From Mesorhizobium sp. B2-1-8 (GTDB taxonomy: Bacteria; Pseudomonadota; Alphaproteobacteria; Rhizobiales; Rhizobiaceae), in contig NZ_CP083952.1 in NCBI RefSeq assembly GCF_006442545.2, positions 3,697,501-3,761,500 on the forward strand: DNA of 64,000 bases, read 5' to 3'. Positions 9,020 to 18,532 of this stretch are shown here, piece after piece. The stretch's first letter is position 1. Every line of letters begins with the position of its first letter. The notes under the pieces are model-generated. The model was not told the DNA's origin and searched no databases. It was given only the letters and a program-made list of their open reading frames with translations. The position numbers and the translations under genes were made by a program.

Positions 9020-9930
9020 CGCCCGCCTGAATCGCGCCTGCTTTCGGCGAACTCGCCTCTGACCCAATCGGCGAACGCTGCGGCTGGCTCAGACAAATCG
9101 CTCAAACGCCTGGCCACCAGCCAATAGGCGCCGGACGCGACATCGACGTCGAACGGCTTGACCAGCGTCCCGGTTGCCAGCTCTTCGCCAATCTGCAGGA
9201 GATCGCCCAGCGCCACGCCGTGCCCAAGCAGCGCGGCCTGCTTCGAGAGCGATGCGTCTGCAAGCATCGGGCCGCGCGCGGGCACGGCATCTGCGGGCAC
9301 GCCGGCGGCCTCGAACCAGCGCGCCCAACCCTGGCGGTTTTCCTCATGCAAAAGCGTGAAACGAACAAGGTCGGCCGGCTTCTCGAGGGCTGGGCCTGAT
9401 GAAAGCAGTGTCGGCGACAGAACCGGCGAATCCACTGTCGAGGCCAGCCGCTCGGCCTCGCTACGGGGCCATGACGCCGCGCTCGAGCTGAAACGCAAGG
9501 CAAGTTCGGGCTGGTCGCCACGGAACTCGATCAGCCTTGGGTCGACTTCGAGAGAGACGTCGATGTCCGGCCGCAACTGCCGGAACCGGTTGAGCCTCGG
9601 CACCAGCCACACCGCTGCAAGCGAAGGTTCGACGCTGACGCGAACCACGGACTGGGCCGGCGTGACGGCCAGGTCACCGAGCAGGCGGTCGATCGCATCG
9701 AAACTTCTGACCAGTTGAGCAAGCAGCCGCCGGCCGGCATCCGTCAGTTCGACGCGGCGATGGTGCCGTTCGAAAAGTGGTTGGCGCAGGAAGGTTTCGA
9801 GCTCGCGGATCTGCCGGCTGATCGCCGCCTGCGAGACGAAAAGCTCCTCGGCGGCCTTGCTGAAGCTCAAATGCCGCCCCGCCGCCTCGAAGCTCCTCAA
9901 TGCAGTCAGGGGCAGGCGTCCACGCTTCAT
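9016..9930 (-). CDS. LysR-family transcriptional regulator (GcvA-like)
   Basis: 304 residues. The N-terminal winged helix-turn-helix (residues 8-67) contains the GcvA-subfamily pattern [20 protein letters not shown], then [20 protein letters not shown]. The rest is the periplasmic-binding-protein-like effector domain. The ligand is unknown. Its stop overlaps the stop of the convergent scaffold gene. The likely target is the divergent small open frame/yidD region or a distant gene; no operator was identified with confidence. Confidence 0.93.
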   Translation of the reverse strand: MKRGRLPLTALRSFEAAGRHLSFSKAAEELFVSQAAISRQIRELETFLRQPLFERHHRRVELTDAGRRLLAQLVRSFDAIDRLLGDLAVTPAQSVVRVSVEPSLAAVWLVPRLNRFRQLRPDIDVSLEVDPRLIEFRGDQPELALRFSSSAASWPRSEAERLASTVDSPVLSPTLLSSGPALEKPADLVRFTLLHEENRQGWARWFEAAGVPADAVPARGPMLADASLSKQAALLGHGVALGDLLQIGEELATGTLVKPFDVDVASGAYWLVARRLSDLSEPAAAFADWVRGEFAESRRDSGGR

Positions 9931-10023
9931 TTTCGCATAACCCAGGATTATCCGAAGCGGAAATTATACTCGTTTGAAGGCGAAGGCCAGCAGCGGTCTA
10001 ATCCCGTCAATGGAGACACGACC

Positions 10024-10182
10024 ATGATGCAGTTCCTGAACATTCTCGGCGATGTCATGCGGGTCGCGACGTTTCAATGGCGTGATGAAAGACGCGATGC
10101 AAGGCATCACGAAGAGTGGGTTCACCCTGGCCGGTGGGCACCGCCGGCCGACCGGCAGCCATTTCGCCGTTACCGCCCGTGA
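10024..10182 (+). CDS. Possible small protein, unknown function
   Basis: An open frame of 52 residues, divergent from the LysR gene, beginning MMQFLNILGDVMRVATFQW and ending in a highly charged, Arg- and His-rich tail. GGAG precedes the ATG by 7-8 bases. The N-terminal half could form one amphipathic or membrane-associated helix. No family is recognised and it may be a chance open frame in GC-rich DNA. Confidence 0.3.
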   Translation: MMQFLNILGDVMRVATFQWRDERRDARHHEEWVHPGRWAPPADRQPFRRYRP

Positions 10183-10253
10183 CGGCAGGGCGAACGGGAT
10201 TGCGTTCTTTGGCGCAAGCTCACATCTATCACCTTGGAAACGCGGAGATCGCA

Positions 10254-10622
10254 GTGGGCGACCAACACGAGCATGCGCATACGGCGTCGAGGCGCGGCCG
10301 CAACTGGCCTGGTCCGTGGCGCAAGACGCCCGGCCGTTTGCTCGGCACGTCGCTCGTGCGACTTTACCAGCTGACGCTGTCCGGTTTTGTCGGCAATTCC
10401 TGCCGTCATCTGCCGACCTGTTCGGAATACGCGCATGAGGCGATCGCCCGCCATGGCCTTTGGGCCGGCGGCTGGATGGGGTTGTTCCGCGTGCTGCGCT
10501 GCGGCCCATTCGGCACGCACGGCATCGACCTCGTGCCGGAAGTGCTGGCGTCCCGTTACGTCTGGTTCATGCCCTGGCGGTACTGGCGGATTGGCCGTAA
10601 GCGCGGAGAAGCCCGGGGGTGA
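10254..10622 (+). CDS. yidD: Membrane protein insertion efficiency factor YidD
   Basis: 122 residues. The YidD core is plain: LVRLYQLTLSGFVGNSCRHLPTCSEYAHEAIARHG, with the conserved cysteines and the CSEYA box, then GLFRVLRCGPFGTHGIDLVP. YidD is a small inner-membrane-associated protein that aids YidC-dependent insertion. The GTG at 10254 has GGAG seven bases upstream and is preferred over a longer unconserved frame from 10116. The N-terminus is extended by about 30 polar residues compared with E. coli YidD. It is not next to rnpA or yidC here. Confidence 0.9.
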   Translation: MGDQHEHAHTASRRGRNWPGPWRKTPGRLLGTSLVRLYQLTLSGFVGNSCRHLPTCSEYAHEAIARHGLWAGGWMGLFRVLRCGPFGTHGIDLVPEVLASRYVWFMPWRYWRIGRKRGEARG

Positions 10623-10762
10623 GGGCGCTGGTCGCACCGCGCCGGGTTTACGATCCGGTAGGGTTAACGCCAGCCTGCACGACAACTGCGCATTTGAGAC
10701 AAAATCGAGACAAGAGGCCTCGCTAAGCCAGCTCGCGAACCCCCTCCTGGAGCGAGCATCCC

Positions 10763-11581
10763 ATGCGCAACATCGACCGTCTTCCCTTCATCTTTGCCGG
10801 AGTCCTGTTCCTGCTCGCCTGGCTGTTGGGATTTCCAATGCGCGCTCAATCGGCGCCGCTCGGGGATGTGCGTTGTACCCTCATCGCCGATGCCCAGAGC
10901 GGCAAGATGCTTTACCAGGAGGGTACCTGCGACCAGCGCTTCAGCCCGGCATCGACATTCAAGGTGCCACTTTCGCTGATTGGCTATGATGCCGGCATCC
11001 TGAGCGACGAGCACACGCCAAGCTGGGACTATAAACCCGAATTCAACGCGGTGAAGCGGGATCGGAAAACCGTCGATCCGACGATATGGGAACGCGATTC
11101 CATCATCTGGTTCTCACGCGAGATCACCCGCAAGCTCGGAGCTGAGAAATTCGCCGGCTATATATCTAAGTTCAACTATGGCAACACTGACGTTTCCGGC
11201 GATCCCGGCAAGGATGACGGGCTCACCCATTCCTGGGTCAACTCTTCGCTCGAGATCACGCCGGTCGAACAGGTTGCCTTCCTGCGGCAACTGCTCGCCG
11301 GCACAATGCCGGTGTCGGCCAAGGCGCATGAAATGACGCGGGCCATCATACCTAGCTTCAAGGCCGGCGATTGGGCCGTTCAGGGCAAGACCGGCAGCAC
11401 CAGGCTCGGCGAGGGCGGCAAGGACAAGCGCTCGCTCGGCTGGTTTGTCGGCTGGGCGCGGAAAGACGGCCGCCAGATCGTGTTCGCCCGGCTCGTCGTC
11501 GATACGAAGCGGACCGACATGCCGAAGGGGTTGGCGACACGGGCCGCGTTCCTGAAAGACCTGCCGCAGCTGATTAAGTGA
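10763..11581 (+). CDS. Class D (OXA-type) beta-lactamase
   Basis: 272 residues with an N-terminal signal/anchor segment (residues 8-25), so periplasmic. Class D motifs are present in order: the S-x-x-K nucleophile STFK at 64-67, the S-x-V-like SII at 113-115, YGN at 139-141 and KTGS at 209-212. The LxxEITPxEQ element near residue 163 is also typical. The carbamylated-lysine chemistry of class D enzymes is therefore plausible; substrate range cannot be read. It stands alone with no mobile-element signature, suggesting a resident chromosomal gene rather than a recently acquired one. Confidence 0.9.
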   Translation: MRNIDRLPFIFAGVLFLLAWLLGFPMRAQSAPLGDVRCTLIADAQSGKMLYQEGTCDQRFSPASTFKVPLSLIGYDAGILSDEHTPSWDYKPEFNAVKRDRKTVDPTIWERDSIIWFSREITRKLGAEKFAGYISKFNYGNTDVSGDPGKDDGLTHSWVNSSLEITPVEQVAFLRQLLAGTMPVSAKAHEMTRAIIPSFKAGDWAVQGKTGSTRLGEGGKDKRSLGWFVGWARKDGRQIVFARLVVDTKRTDMPKGLATRAAFLKDLPQLIK

Positions 11582-11592
11582 GCCGGGCTTTA

Positions 11593-11630
11593 CGGCGGCG
11601 GCATCTGCTCATAAAAGACTGCCGCCGCCG
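11593..11630 (+). repeat. Perfect inverted repeat between beta-lactamase and thrS
   Basis: Arms CGGCGGCGGCA (11593-11603) and TGCCGCCGCCG (11620-11630) pair over 11 bases around a 16-base loop. It lies shortly after the beta-lactamase stop. It lacks a downstream T tract, so it may be a weak or factor-assisted terminator, or an mRNA 3' end stabiliser. Confidence 0.5.
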
Positions 11631-11726
11631 GACGCCTCCGGCACCCTGGCAGGTCGCAGTTCCCGAACCGCTGATATCTGCATTTTACCACCCGCGCTCG
11701 TTTGCGGGACTGGATAGGAGATACAT

Positions 11727-13703
11727 ATGCTGAATTCCGTTTCCCTGACATTTCCCGATGGCTCCGTGCGCGACTACGACGCAGCGATGACCGGCGCCGG
11801 CCTTGCCGAATCGATTTCGAAGTCGCTGGCTAAGAAGGCCGTGGCCTATGCCATCGACGGCACCGTGCGCGACCTCAGTGATCCCCTGGGCAAATCCGGC
11901 AAGGTCGAGATCATCACCCGCGAAGACCCACGTGCGCTGGAACTCATCCGCCATGACACCGCACACGTGCTGGCGGAAGCCGTTCAGGAGATATGGCCGG
12001 GAACGCAGGTGACCATCGGGCCGGTGATCGAGAACGGATTCTATTACGATTTTGCCCGCAACGAGCCGTTCACCCCGGACGATTTCCCGGTGATCGAGAA
12101 GAAGATGCGCGAGATCATCGCGCGCAACAAGCCGTTCACCAAGGAGGTCTGGTCGCGCGACAAGGCGAAGAAGGTCTTCGCCGACAAGGGCGAGCGCTAC
12201 AAGCTCGAACTGATCGACGCCATTCCCGAGGATCAGGATCTCAAGATCTATGCGCAGGGCGACTGGTTCGACCTTTGCCGTGGTCCGCACATGGCCTCGA
12301 CCGGCCAGATCGGCAACGCCTTCAAGCTGATGAAGGTGGCCGGCGCCTATTGGCGCGGCGATTCCAACAACCCGATGCTGACGCGCATCTATGGCACGGC
12401 CTGGGCCGACCAGGCGCAGCTCGAAGCCTACCAGACGATGCTGGAGGAGGCCGAGAAGCGCGACCACCGCAAGCTTGGTCGCGAAATGGACCTGTTCCAT
12501 TTTCAGGAGGAGGGGCCGGGCGTCGTCTTCTGGCACGCCAAGGGCTGGAAGATGTTCCAGAACCTGGTCAACTACATGCGCCGCCGCCTCGACGAGCAGG
12601 GCTATCAGGAGGTCAATGCCCCACAGGTGCTCGACAAGAGCCTGTGGGAGACTTCGGGCCACTGGGGCTGGTACCGCGACGCCATGTTCAAGGTGACGGT
12701 CGCCGGCGACGAAACCGACGATGACCGCGTCTTCGCGCTGAAACCTATGAACTGCCCGGGTCACGTGCAGATATTCAAGCATGGGTTGAAGTCTTATCGC
12801 GATCTGCCCGTTAAACTTGCTGAATTCGGCAATGTGCATCGCTACGAGCCGTCGGGCGCGCTGCACGGGCTGATGCGCGTGCGCGGCTTCACGCAGGACG
12901 ATGCACATATCTTCTGCACCGAGGAACAGCTGGCATCCGAGTGCTTGCGCATCAACGACCTGATCCTGTCGACCTATGCCGATTTCGGTTTCGACGAAAT
13001 CAGCGTCAAGCTGTCGACGCGGCCCGAAAAACGTGTTGGCACGGATGAGGCCTGGGATCATGCCGAGGCGATCATGGGCAGCGTGCTGGAGACGATCAGG
13101 ACGCGCTCCGGCAACCGCATCAAAACCTCGATCAATCCGGGCGAAGGCGCCTTCTACGGGCCGAAGTTCGAGTATGTGCTGAAGGATGCGATCGGCCGCG
13201 AATGGCAGTGCGGCACGACGCAGGTCGACTTCAACCTGCCGGAACGTTTTGGCGCCTTCTACATCGGCTCGGACTCGGAGAAGAAGCAGCCCGTCATGGT
13301 GCACCGCGCCATCTGCGGCTCGATGGAGCGTTTCCTCGGCATCCTGATCGAGAACTATTCCGGCCATTTCCCGCTGTGGTTCGCGCCGCTGCAGGTGGTG
13401 GTGGCGACGATCACTTCGGACGCCGACAGCTATGCGAACGAGGTCGTGGCGAAGCTGAAAGCCGCCGGGCTGTTGGCGGAAGCCGACCTGCGCAACGAGA
13501 AGATCAACTACAAGGTCCGCGAGCACAGCCTGGCCAAGGTGCCGGTCATCCTCGTCTGCGGCAAGCGCGAGGCGGAGGAGCAGACGGTCAATGTCCGTCG
13601 GCTCGGTTCGCGCGACCAGGAATCGCTCGGCCTTGCCGAAGCGATCGAACGGCTGACCGAAGAAGCGATCACACCTGATCGCCGGCGCAAGCGCGCCGCT
13701 TGA
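11727..13703 (+). CDS. thrS: Threonine-tRNA ligase ThrS
   Basis: 658 residues, full length. Domains in order: TGS (residues 1-65), tRNA-SAD editing domain with [10 protein letters not shown] and the CRGPH motif, class II catalytic core with MNCPGH (zinc-binding Cys), [15 protein letters not shown] and the late motif 3 region, and a C-terminal anticodon-binding domain. It charges tRNA-Thr in the cytosol and edits mischarged Ser. AGGAG precedes the ATG. No T-box leader is visible, as expected in Proteobacteria. A clear intrinsic terminator follows. Confidence 0.98.
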   Translation: MLNSVSLTFPDGSVRDYDAAMTGAGLAESISKSLAKKAVAYAIDGTVRDLSDPLGKSGKVEIITREDPRALELIRHDTAHVLAEAVQEIWPGTQVTIGPVIENGFYYDFARNEPFTPDDFPVIEKKMREIIARNKPFTKEVWSRDKAKKVFADKGERYKLELIDAIPEDQDLKIYAQGDWFDLCRGPHMASTGQIGNAFKLMKVAGAYWRGDSNNPMLTRIYGTAWADQAQLEAYQTMLEEAEKRDHRKLGREMDLFHFQEEGPGVVFWHAKGWKMFQNLVNYMRRRLDEQGYQEVNAPQVLDKSLWETSGHWGWYRDAMFKVTVAGDETDDDRVFALKPMNCPGHVQIFKHGLKSYRDLPVKLAEFGNVHRYEPSGALHGLMRVRGFTQDDAHIFCTEEQLASECLRINDLILSTYADFGFDEISVKLSTRPEKRVGTDEAWDHAEAIMGSVLETIRTRSGNRIKTSINPGEGAFYGPKFEYVLKDAIGREWQCGTTQVDFNLPERFGAFYIGSDSEKKQPVMVHRAICGSMERFLGILIENYSGHFPLWFAPLQVVVATITSDADSYANEVVAKLKAAGLLAEADLRNEKINYKVREHSLAKVPVILVCGKREAEEQTVNVRRLGSRDQESLGLAEAIERLTEEAITPDRRRKRAA

Positions 13704-13725
13704 TTCGGAGCGTATTCGATCGAAT

Positions 13726-13753
13726 GGCGGTGGAGCGATCCACCGCCGTTTTT
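13726..13753 (+). terminator. Rho-independent terminator after thrS
   Basis: Stem GGCGGTGGA / TCCACCGCC (nine perfect pairs) with loop GCGA, followed directly by GTTTTT. It starts 23 bases after the thrS stop and ends before the acyltransferase start at 13791, so it separates the two transcription units. Confidence 0.9.
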
Positions 13754-13790
13754 CATATCCCTGTCACGGCAACGTTGTAACGAGCCCTTC

Positions 13791-14729
13791 ATGCTCAAGC
13801 TGAAATCGCGCGAACGACCGTTCCCCGAGCTTTCCTACGCCAATCCGCACCAGCCGGCTCTGGCGCGCTGGTTCATTCATTCGGTGGAAGGCCTTTCGGG
13901 CCGCGACCGGTTTGCCGCGCTCTATGAATTCTGGCGCCATCAGGTTGTGCCGACCGGTGAGCGTGTGTTCAGCCGCATGCTGGACCTCATCGATGTGGGC
14001 GTGCGAACCCCCGACCAATGGCCGCCCGCGCACTTGCCCGACACGCCGCTGGTAATCATCGCCAACCATCCCTTCGGCATTGGCGACGGCATCGCCGTGC
14101 TGTCACTGGCAGAGCAACTCGGGCGACCTTTCCGAGTGATGATCCACAAGGATCTGCTCAGGATTCGCGAGATGGGACCTTATTCGCTGCCAATCGACTT
14201 TTCCGAGACCAAGGACGCGGTGAAAAACAACATGGCGGTGCGCCATGAGGCGGTGCGGCTGCTGAAGGAGGGCGTCACCATCGTGGTGTTTCCGGCTGGT
14301 GGCGTTGCCACGGCGCCAAACGGTTTTGGCCGCGCGCGCGACTTGCCATGGAAGATGTTTCCAGCCCGCCTCGTCCAGGAAGCCAAGGCGTCGGTCATTC
14401 CCATGCATTTTTCCGGCCAGAACGGTAGACTTTTCCATCTGGTCAGCGGCCCGATGAACATGGCCGAGCGCGACGGGCGTGTGGCCAAATTCGTAGGCAA
14501 GGCCTCGCTGACCTTGCGTACCTCGCTGCTCATCCGTGAATTCGCGCGGCTGTCCGGCAAGGCGATCGACGTGCGTGTCGGCAATGTACTCAGCTGGAGC
14601 GAACTGGAACCGTTGCGCGACCGCAAAGCGTTGCTCGATCGCTTGTATCGCGGCGTGTTCGACCTGGCGCCAGAGCTGCCGCGTCGGCGCATTCCCTTCC
14701 TGCCGGCCCGAACCAAGCTCGCCGCATAA
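13791..14729 (+). CDS. Lysophospholipid acyltransferase family protein (PlsC-like)
   Basis: 312 residues. The acyltransferase motif I appears as ANHPFGIGDG (H-x4-D type, near residues 91-100) and a motif III-like VVFPAGGVAT near residue 165, where the common FPEG is FPAGG. Such enzymes transfer acyl groups to glycerol-phosphate or lyso-ornithine-type lipids at the inner membrane. Rhizobial relatives are often annotated as hemolysin-like acyltransferases. It lacks obvious transmembrane helices. Substrate unknown. It is isolated from thrS by a terminator and convergent with the next gene. Confidence 0.85.
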   Translation: MLKLKSRERPFPELSYANPHQPALARWFIHSVEGLSGRDRFAALYEFWRHQVVPTGERVFSRMLDLIDVGVRTPDQWPPAHLPDTPLVIIANHPFGIGDGIAVLSLAEQLGRPFRVMIHKDLLRIREMGPYSLPIDFSETKDAVKNNMAVRHEAVRLLKEGVTIVVFPAGGVATAPNGFGRARDLPWKMFPARLVQEAKASVIPMHFSGQNGRLFHLVSGPMNMAERDGRVAKFVGKASLTLRTSLLIREFARLSGKAIDVRVGNVLSWSELEPLRDRKALLDRLYRGVFDLAPELPRRRIPFLPARTKLAA

Positions 14730-14732
14730 AGG

Positions 14733-15695
14733 CTAATCGGCTCCTTCTTCCGGATCCATCGCCGCCGCTTCGGTCGCCAGGACCTCGATCTCCTGATTCT
14801 GCCCGCCAACGACCGTGAAATCCTTCTGGTAGATGCGGTCGCGGTTCTTGGCGATGATGGTGTAGTCGCCTTCGGCCAACACCATAGAGGCGAAGGCGCC
14901 GACGGTTTCCTTGATCGGATCGCCGGATTCGTTGAGCAGCGACCACGAGGTGTCGGCAATCGCTTCGCCGCCAGCCTCGCGCACCAACTTCATGGTGATC
15001 TCGGCGGCGTGATGTTCGACGGTGGCTTCGGTCAGCTTGCCGGCCTCGACACGGATGTCGGATCGGATGACGGCGTTGACCGCGCCATAGGTCGAGACGA
15101 CATGGTAGATGCCGGCATTGAGCCGCACGACGCTGTTGGGTTCGACATCGGGAATGATCAGCGCGCGGTCGCCATTGGCCTCGGCGGTGCCCTCATAGAT
15201 CGAGAAGCGCAGTTTCTTCGGGGGAATGCGCACGCCGCCGGACAGAACCGCGTCGAGCTTTAAACCACCAGCATCGAGGACCAGGCTTTCTCGCTTGGCA
15301 TCCTTGCCGACGGTGATGCGCTTGGTGGCGCCGGCACGGCCATAGGAGGCGTGGACCAGATAGCTGCCGGGCTCGAGCTGGAAGACGGCGCTGCCGCCAT
15401 GCGCGGAAGCGACCATCGGCAATTTGCCGTTGACGGCTTCAGGCTTGAAGACACGCCAGACGAGGCCGCGGGTGATGTCGGTGCCTTTGTCGGTCAACTG
15501 GGCCGACAGGGTGATGGCGCCACCGCCGCCAAGCGCCAGCGAGGTCTCGCTCTTCGGCGTCGCATAGCTCGAAATTCCGGGAAGTTTCAGGTCGCCGACG
15601 CCGTCCTTTTCCTGCGCGACAGCCATGGAGACCGGCAGCAGGAACAGCGCGGCGCAGAGCCGGACCAGGAAAAGACGCAGTCGCCCCTCAAACAT
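14733..15695 (-). CDS. Secreted protein with three PEGA-like repeats
   Basis: 320 residues with a signal peptide (MFEGRLRLFLVRLCAALFLL..., cleavage near AVAQ). Three similar beta-rich units follow the signal, each with a conserved core: PGSYLVHASYG, AGIYHVVSTYG and EGDYTIIAKNRD, each followed by a T- or V-rich strand. The pattern resembles PEGA or carboxypeptidase-regulatory-like beta-sandwich domains. Function is unknown; it is probably periplasmic or surface-exposed. ATG 15695 is preferred to a TTG at 15731 because it opens directly into the signal sequence. It is convergent with the acyltransferase, with only three bases between stops. Confidence 0.75.
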   Translation of the reverse strand: MFEGRLRLFLVRLCAALFLLPVSMAVAQEKDGVGDLKLPGISSYATPKSETSLALGGGGAITLSAQLTDKGTDITRGLVWRVFKPEAVNGKLPMVASAHGGSAVFQLEPGSYLVHASYGRAGATKRITVGKDAKRESLVLDAGGLKLDAVLSGGVRIPPKKLRFSIYEGTAEANGDRALIIPDVEPNSVVRLNAGIYHVVSTYGAVNAVIRSDIRVEAGKLTEATVEHHAAEITMKLVREAGGEAIADTSWSLLNESGDPIKETVGAFASMVLAEGDYTIIAKNRDRIYQKDFTVVGGQNQEIEVLATEAAAMDPEEGAD

Positions 15696-15850
15696 GCCTT
15701 GCGTTGAAGCCCATGGCGGTGGCAATTTCAAGGCTTAAGAGTCCGATGCGCGACTCTTCAGCCCGGCGCTAGCGCGCCTTTGCCCGAGCCGCCCGAATTC
15801 CCGATGGTGCGCTTCAGCTCAAAACAGAACGTTTTAGGAGACTTGCGCCC

Positions 15851-16435
15851 ATGGCGTCGCCGATCATCGACTTCCTGCTGACCCGAAATTCAGCGCCGAT
15901 TCCCGACCTCAGGGAGCCGGCGCCCGGCGATGCCGATATCGCGACGATGATTGCCGCCGCCACACGCGTGCCCGACCATGGACGGCTCGAACCTTGGCGC
16001 TTCATCCTCTATCGCGGCGAAGCCCGCATCGAGATCGGCAAAAAGCTGGCGGCCCTGGCCGAACAACGTGAGGGGCCGTTGCCGGAAGGCCGTCGCAACC
16101 AGGAACTGGCGCGTTTCTCGCGCGCGCCGCTTGTGATCGGTGTCGTGTCTATTGCCAGGGAGAACCCAAAAATCCCGCAATGGGAGATGTTCCTGTCCGG
16201 AGGCATGGCGGCGATGAACCTGATGATCGCGGCCAATGCGCTCGGCTATGGCACCAACATGATCAGCAACTGGTATTCCGATGTGCCGGAGGGCAGGGCG
16301 ATTCTCGGACTGGCACCTCGGGAGCGCGTCGTCGGCTTTGTCCATATCGGCTCCTATGCCGGTCCGGCACCGGAGCGGCCACGGCCCGATCCGGCAAAAC
16401 TCTACGCCGACTACGCCGGGCCTTGGGCGGGCTGA
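15851..16435 (+). CDS. Nitroreductase family flavoprotein
   Basis: 194 residues with the nitroreductase fold: RVPDHGRLEPWRFILYRGEAR near residue 40, then GGMAAMNLMIAANALGYGTNMIS and GLAPRERVVGFVHIGSY. Members are FMN enzymes that reduce nitro compounds, quinones or related groups with NAD(P)H. AGGAG lies ten bases before the ATG. Its stop is immediately followed by the ATG of a flavin reductase-like gene (TGAATG), so the two are translated as a pair. Confidence 0.9.
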   Translation: MASPIIDFLLTRNSAPIPDLREPAPGDADIATMIAAATRVPDHGRLEPWRFILYRGEARIEIGKKLAALAEQREGPLPEGRRNQELARFSRAPLVIGVVSIARENPKIPQWEMFLSGGMAAMNLMIAANALGYGTNMISNWYSDVPEGRAILGLAPRERVVGFVHIGSYAGPAPERPRPDPAKLYADYAGPWAG

Positions 16436-17044
16436 ATGTTCTACGAGCCGTCCAAGGGGCACGGGCTGCCGCACGATCCTTCGAAGGCGATCGTGGCGCC
16501 GCGCCCGATCGGCTGGATATCGACGCTGAACAAGGCCGGTGAGGTCAATCTCGCGCCATACTCGTTCTTCAATGCCGTCTCGACCCGGCCTTTCATCGTC
16601 TGGTTTTCCTCCGAGGGCGAGAAGGACAGCGCCTCGTTTGCGCAGGAAACCGGCGAGTTCGTCGCCAATCTGGTCAGCCGCGACCTTGCGGAGAAGATGA
16701 ATTACACGTCCGTCGACGCACCGCGTGGCGTCAACGAGTTCGTCTATGCCGATCTCGCCATGGCGCCCTCGCGTCTCGTCAGGCCGCCGCGTGTGGCTGC
16801 AGCGCCCGCCGCGCTCGAATGCCGGGTGACGGAAGTGTTTCGCCCAAAGGCGCTGGACGGATCGTCGACGAGCGCCTTCGTCGTCGCCGGTGAGGTGATC
16901 GGCGTGCACATCGACGATGCTTTCCTGAAAGACGGCCTGTTCGACATCACCAAGGCCGGCAATGTCGCTCGTCTCGGCTACATGGAGTACGCCAGCGTCG
17001 ATGAGGTCTTTTCGATGCGCCGGCCGCGCTGGGAACAAAAGTAG
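16436..17044 (+). CDS. Flavin reductase-like (DIM6/NTAB) domain protein
   Basis: 202 residues. The flavin-binding split-barrel is indicated by the N-terminal PRPIGWISTLNKAGEVNLAPYS, the central FAQETGEFVANLVSRDL and the C-terminal VARLGYMEYASV. Such proteins bind FMN and act as flavin reductases or oxidoreductase partners. It abuts the nitroreductase without a gap, consistent with a shared pathway, perhaps aromatic or nitro-compound reduction; that link is inferred from adjacency. It is convergent with the CoA-ester lyase. Confidence 0.88.
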   Translation: MFYEPSKGHGLPHDPSKAIVAPRPIGWISTLNKAGEVNLAPYSFFNAVSTRPFIVWFSSEGEKDSASFAQETGEFVANLVSRDLAEKMNYTSVDAPRGVNEFVYADLAMAPSRLVRPPRVAAAPAALECRVTEVFRPKALDGSSTSAFVVAGEVIGVHIDDAFLKDGLFDITKAGNVARLGYMEYASVDEVFSMRRPRWEQK

Positions 17045-17047
17045 CTG

Positions 17048-17929
17048 TCAGACGGATATACCGGCCGCCCTTGCGCGCGCCAGTAGGCGTTCGGCCAGCC
17101 GCAGATGCGGGCGGTCGAACATCTTGCCGTCGATGCCGACGACGCCGGGATTTCCGGCTGCCTCGAATGCCGCCACGATGGCCGCCGACTGCTTCACCGC
17201 CTCGGCCGAGGGCGTGAAGGCAGTGTTGATGACGGGCACCTGATCAGGGTGGATCGCCATCTTGCCGGTGAAGCCGTCACGCTCGGCCTCGGCGCATTCC
17301 GCGGCGAAGGCCGCCGTGTCGCGAAAATTCGGAAACACGGTATCGATCGCCGCGACTTCCGCCGCGCCCGCGGCAAGGATGGCCATGGTGCGGGCGAAGC
17401 GAAACACGTCCGTGTAGCGGCCACGCTCGTCGCGGGCGGCGCGCGCGCCGACCGCGGCCGACAGATCCTCGGCCCCCCAGGTGAGACCGGCAAGCCGCGC
17501 GCTCGCTCCGGCATAGGTCGATGCCGCCAGCACGCCCGCCGGAGTTTCGGTGATGATCGGCAGGATTTTTATCGAACCGTCGCGCAGATCGTTCTCGGCC
17601 TCCCGGACCCTGAGCTTGGCCGCGAGTTGCTGCACATCCTGGCCGCTGTTCGATTTTGGCAGCATGATGCCGTCCGGCCTTGCCGGAACGAGCTTGGCAA
17701 GATCGTCGTCCGTCAACCCGGTCGAGAGGTCGTTGACCCTGATATAGATCGCCGAGCTGGTTTGCCCCCTGCGTTCGAGGATGAAGCGCGCCGCGATCTC
17801 GCGTGCATGCGCCTTGTTGTGCGACGCCACGGAGTCCTCGAGATCGACGATGACCACGTCGGCACCGGCACCAAATCCCTTTTCCAGCTTCCGCTCGGAA
17901 TCGCCGGGAACGAACAGCAACGAGCGCAT
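17048..17929 (-). CDS. CoA-ester lyase, HpcH/HpaI-CitE family
   Basis: 293 residues. RSLLFVPGDSERKLEKG, then DVVIVDLEDSVA, and later PIITETPAGVL and FTGKMAIHPDQVPVIN are the metal- and CoA-binding landmarks of the CitE/malyl-CoA lyase superfamily. Members cleave or hydrolyse malyl-CoA, methylmalyl-CoA or citramalyl-CoA. ATG 17929 is preferred over an upstream start at 17968, which would extend into the preceding gene. Its ATG overlaps the MaoC stop by one base (TGATG), implying translational coupling. With MaoC it suggests a hydratase/lyase step on a C4-C5 hydroxyacyl-CoA; the substrate is inferred only. Confidence 0.88.
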   Translation of the reverse strand: MRSLLFVPGDSERKLEKGFGAGADVVIVDLEDSVASHNKAHAREIAARFILERRGQTSSAIYIRVNDLSTGLTDDDLAKLVPARPDGIMLPKSNSGQDVQQLAAKLRVREAENDLRDGSIKILPIITETPAGVLAASTYAGASARLAGLTWGAEDLSAAVGARAARDERGRYTDVFRFARTMAILAAGAAEVAAIDTVFPNFRDTAAFAAECAEAERDGFTGKMAIHPDQVPVINTAFTPSAEAVKQSAAIVAAFEAAGNPGVVGIDGKMFDRPHLRLAERLLARARAAGISV

Positions 17930-18381
17930 CAGGCCGCCTTCTTCAGCATCATCGCTTGTCTCGTGCATTTGGCGACGAGATCGCCATGCTGGTTATAGGC
18001 GCGATGCTCGAATTCGACGATGCCGCGATCGGGTTTCGACCTGGATTCGCGCACCGAAATCACCGTTGTTTCGACACGGATGGTGTCGCCATGAAATACC
18101 GGATGCGGAAACACGGTTTCCTTCATGCCGAGATTGGCGACAGTGGTGCCGACGGTGATGTCGTTGACCGAAATGCCGATCATCAGGCCGAGGGTGAACA
18201 GCGAGTTGACCAGCGGCTTGCCCCATTCGCTCTTGGCGGCGAAGTCGAAGTCGATATGCAGCGGCTGCGGGTTCAGCGTCATCACCGAAAACAGCATGTT
18301 GTCGCTTTCAGTGACGGTCTTGCGCAGCGTGTGCTGGAAGACGTGGCCGACGACAAACTCCTCGAGATATAGCCCGGCCAT
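17929..18381 (-). CDS. MaoC-family hydratase
   Basis: 150 residues with one hot-dog fold. The hydratase signature is seen around TLNPQPLHIDFDFAAKSEWGKPLVNSLFTLG, with Asn and His near the usual Asp/His positions of R-hydratases, then VFPHPVFHGDTIRVETTVISV. Members hydrate enoyl-CoA esters, including mesaconyl-CoA. AGGAG precedes the ATG at 18381. It is translationally coupled to the CoA-ester lyase downstream. Both are divergent from the DUF2336 gene. Confidence 0.88.
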   Translation of the reverse strand: MAGLYLEEFVVGHVFQHTLRKTVTESDNMLFSVMTLNPQPLHIDFDFAAKSEWGKPLVNSLFTLGLMIGISVNDITVGTTVANLGMKETVFPHPVFHGDTIRVETTVISVRESRSKPDRGIVEFEHRAYNQHGDLVAKCTRQAMMLKKAA

Positions 18382-18532
18382 TTCTGTCTCCTGCGCTGTC
18401 TGACGGTTGATAGGCGCTGCCTCCAGCGCTCGCAAGCCAGTTAATGAACATGGTGAACCGTTCGTAAACCATTTCTGCCTACCGTCGTCAGCGGGGCCGG
18501 AAACCTTCCGGCAAGGGGCGTAAGCAGACGGC

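Noticed and set aside
8333..9067. Upstream extension of folE covering the IscU-like gene
   Set aside because: The frame merely lacks stops. The normal FolE length and ribosome site point to 8332.
9715..10182. 155-codon frame crossing the LysR start region
   Set aside because: Most of it overlaps the LysR gene on the other strand. Only the last 52 codons with their own ribosome site were kept as a tentative gene.
11685..13526. 613-codon open frame opposite thrS
   Set aside because: Antisense to a complete ThrS; composition is typical of a GC-rich shadow.
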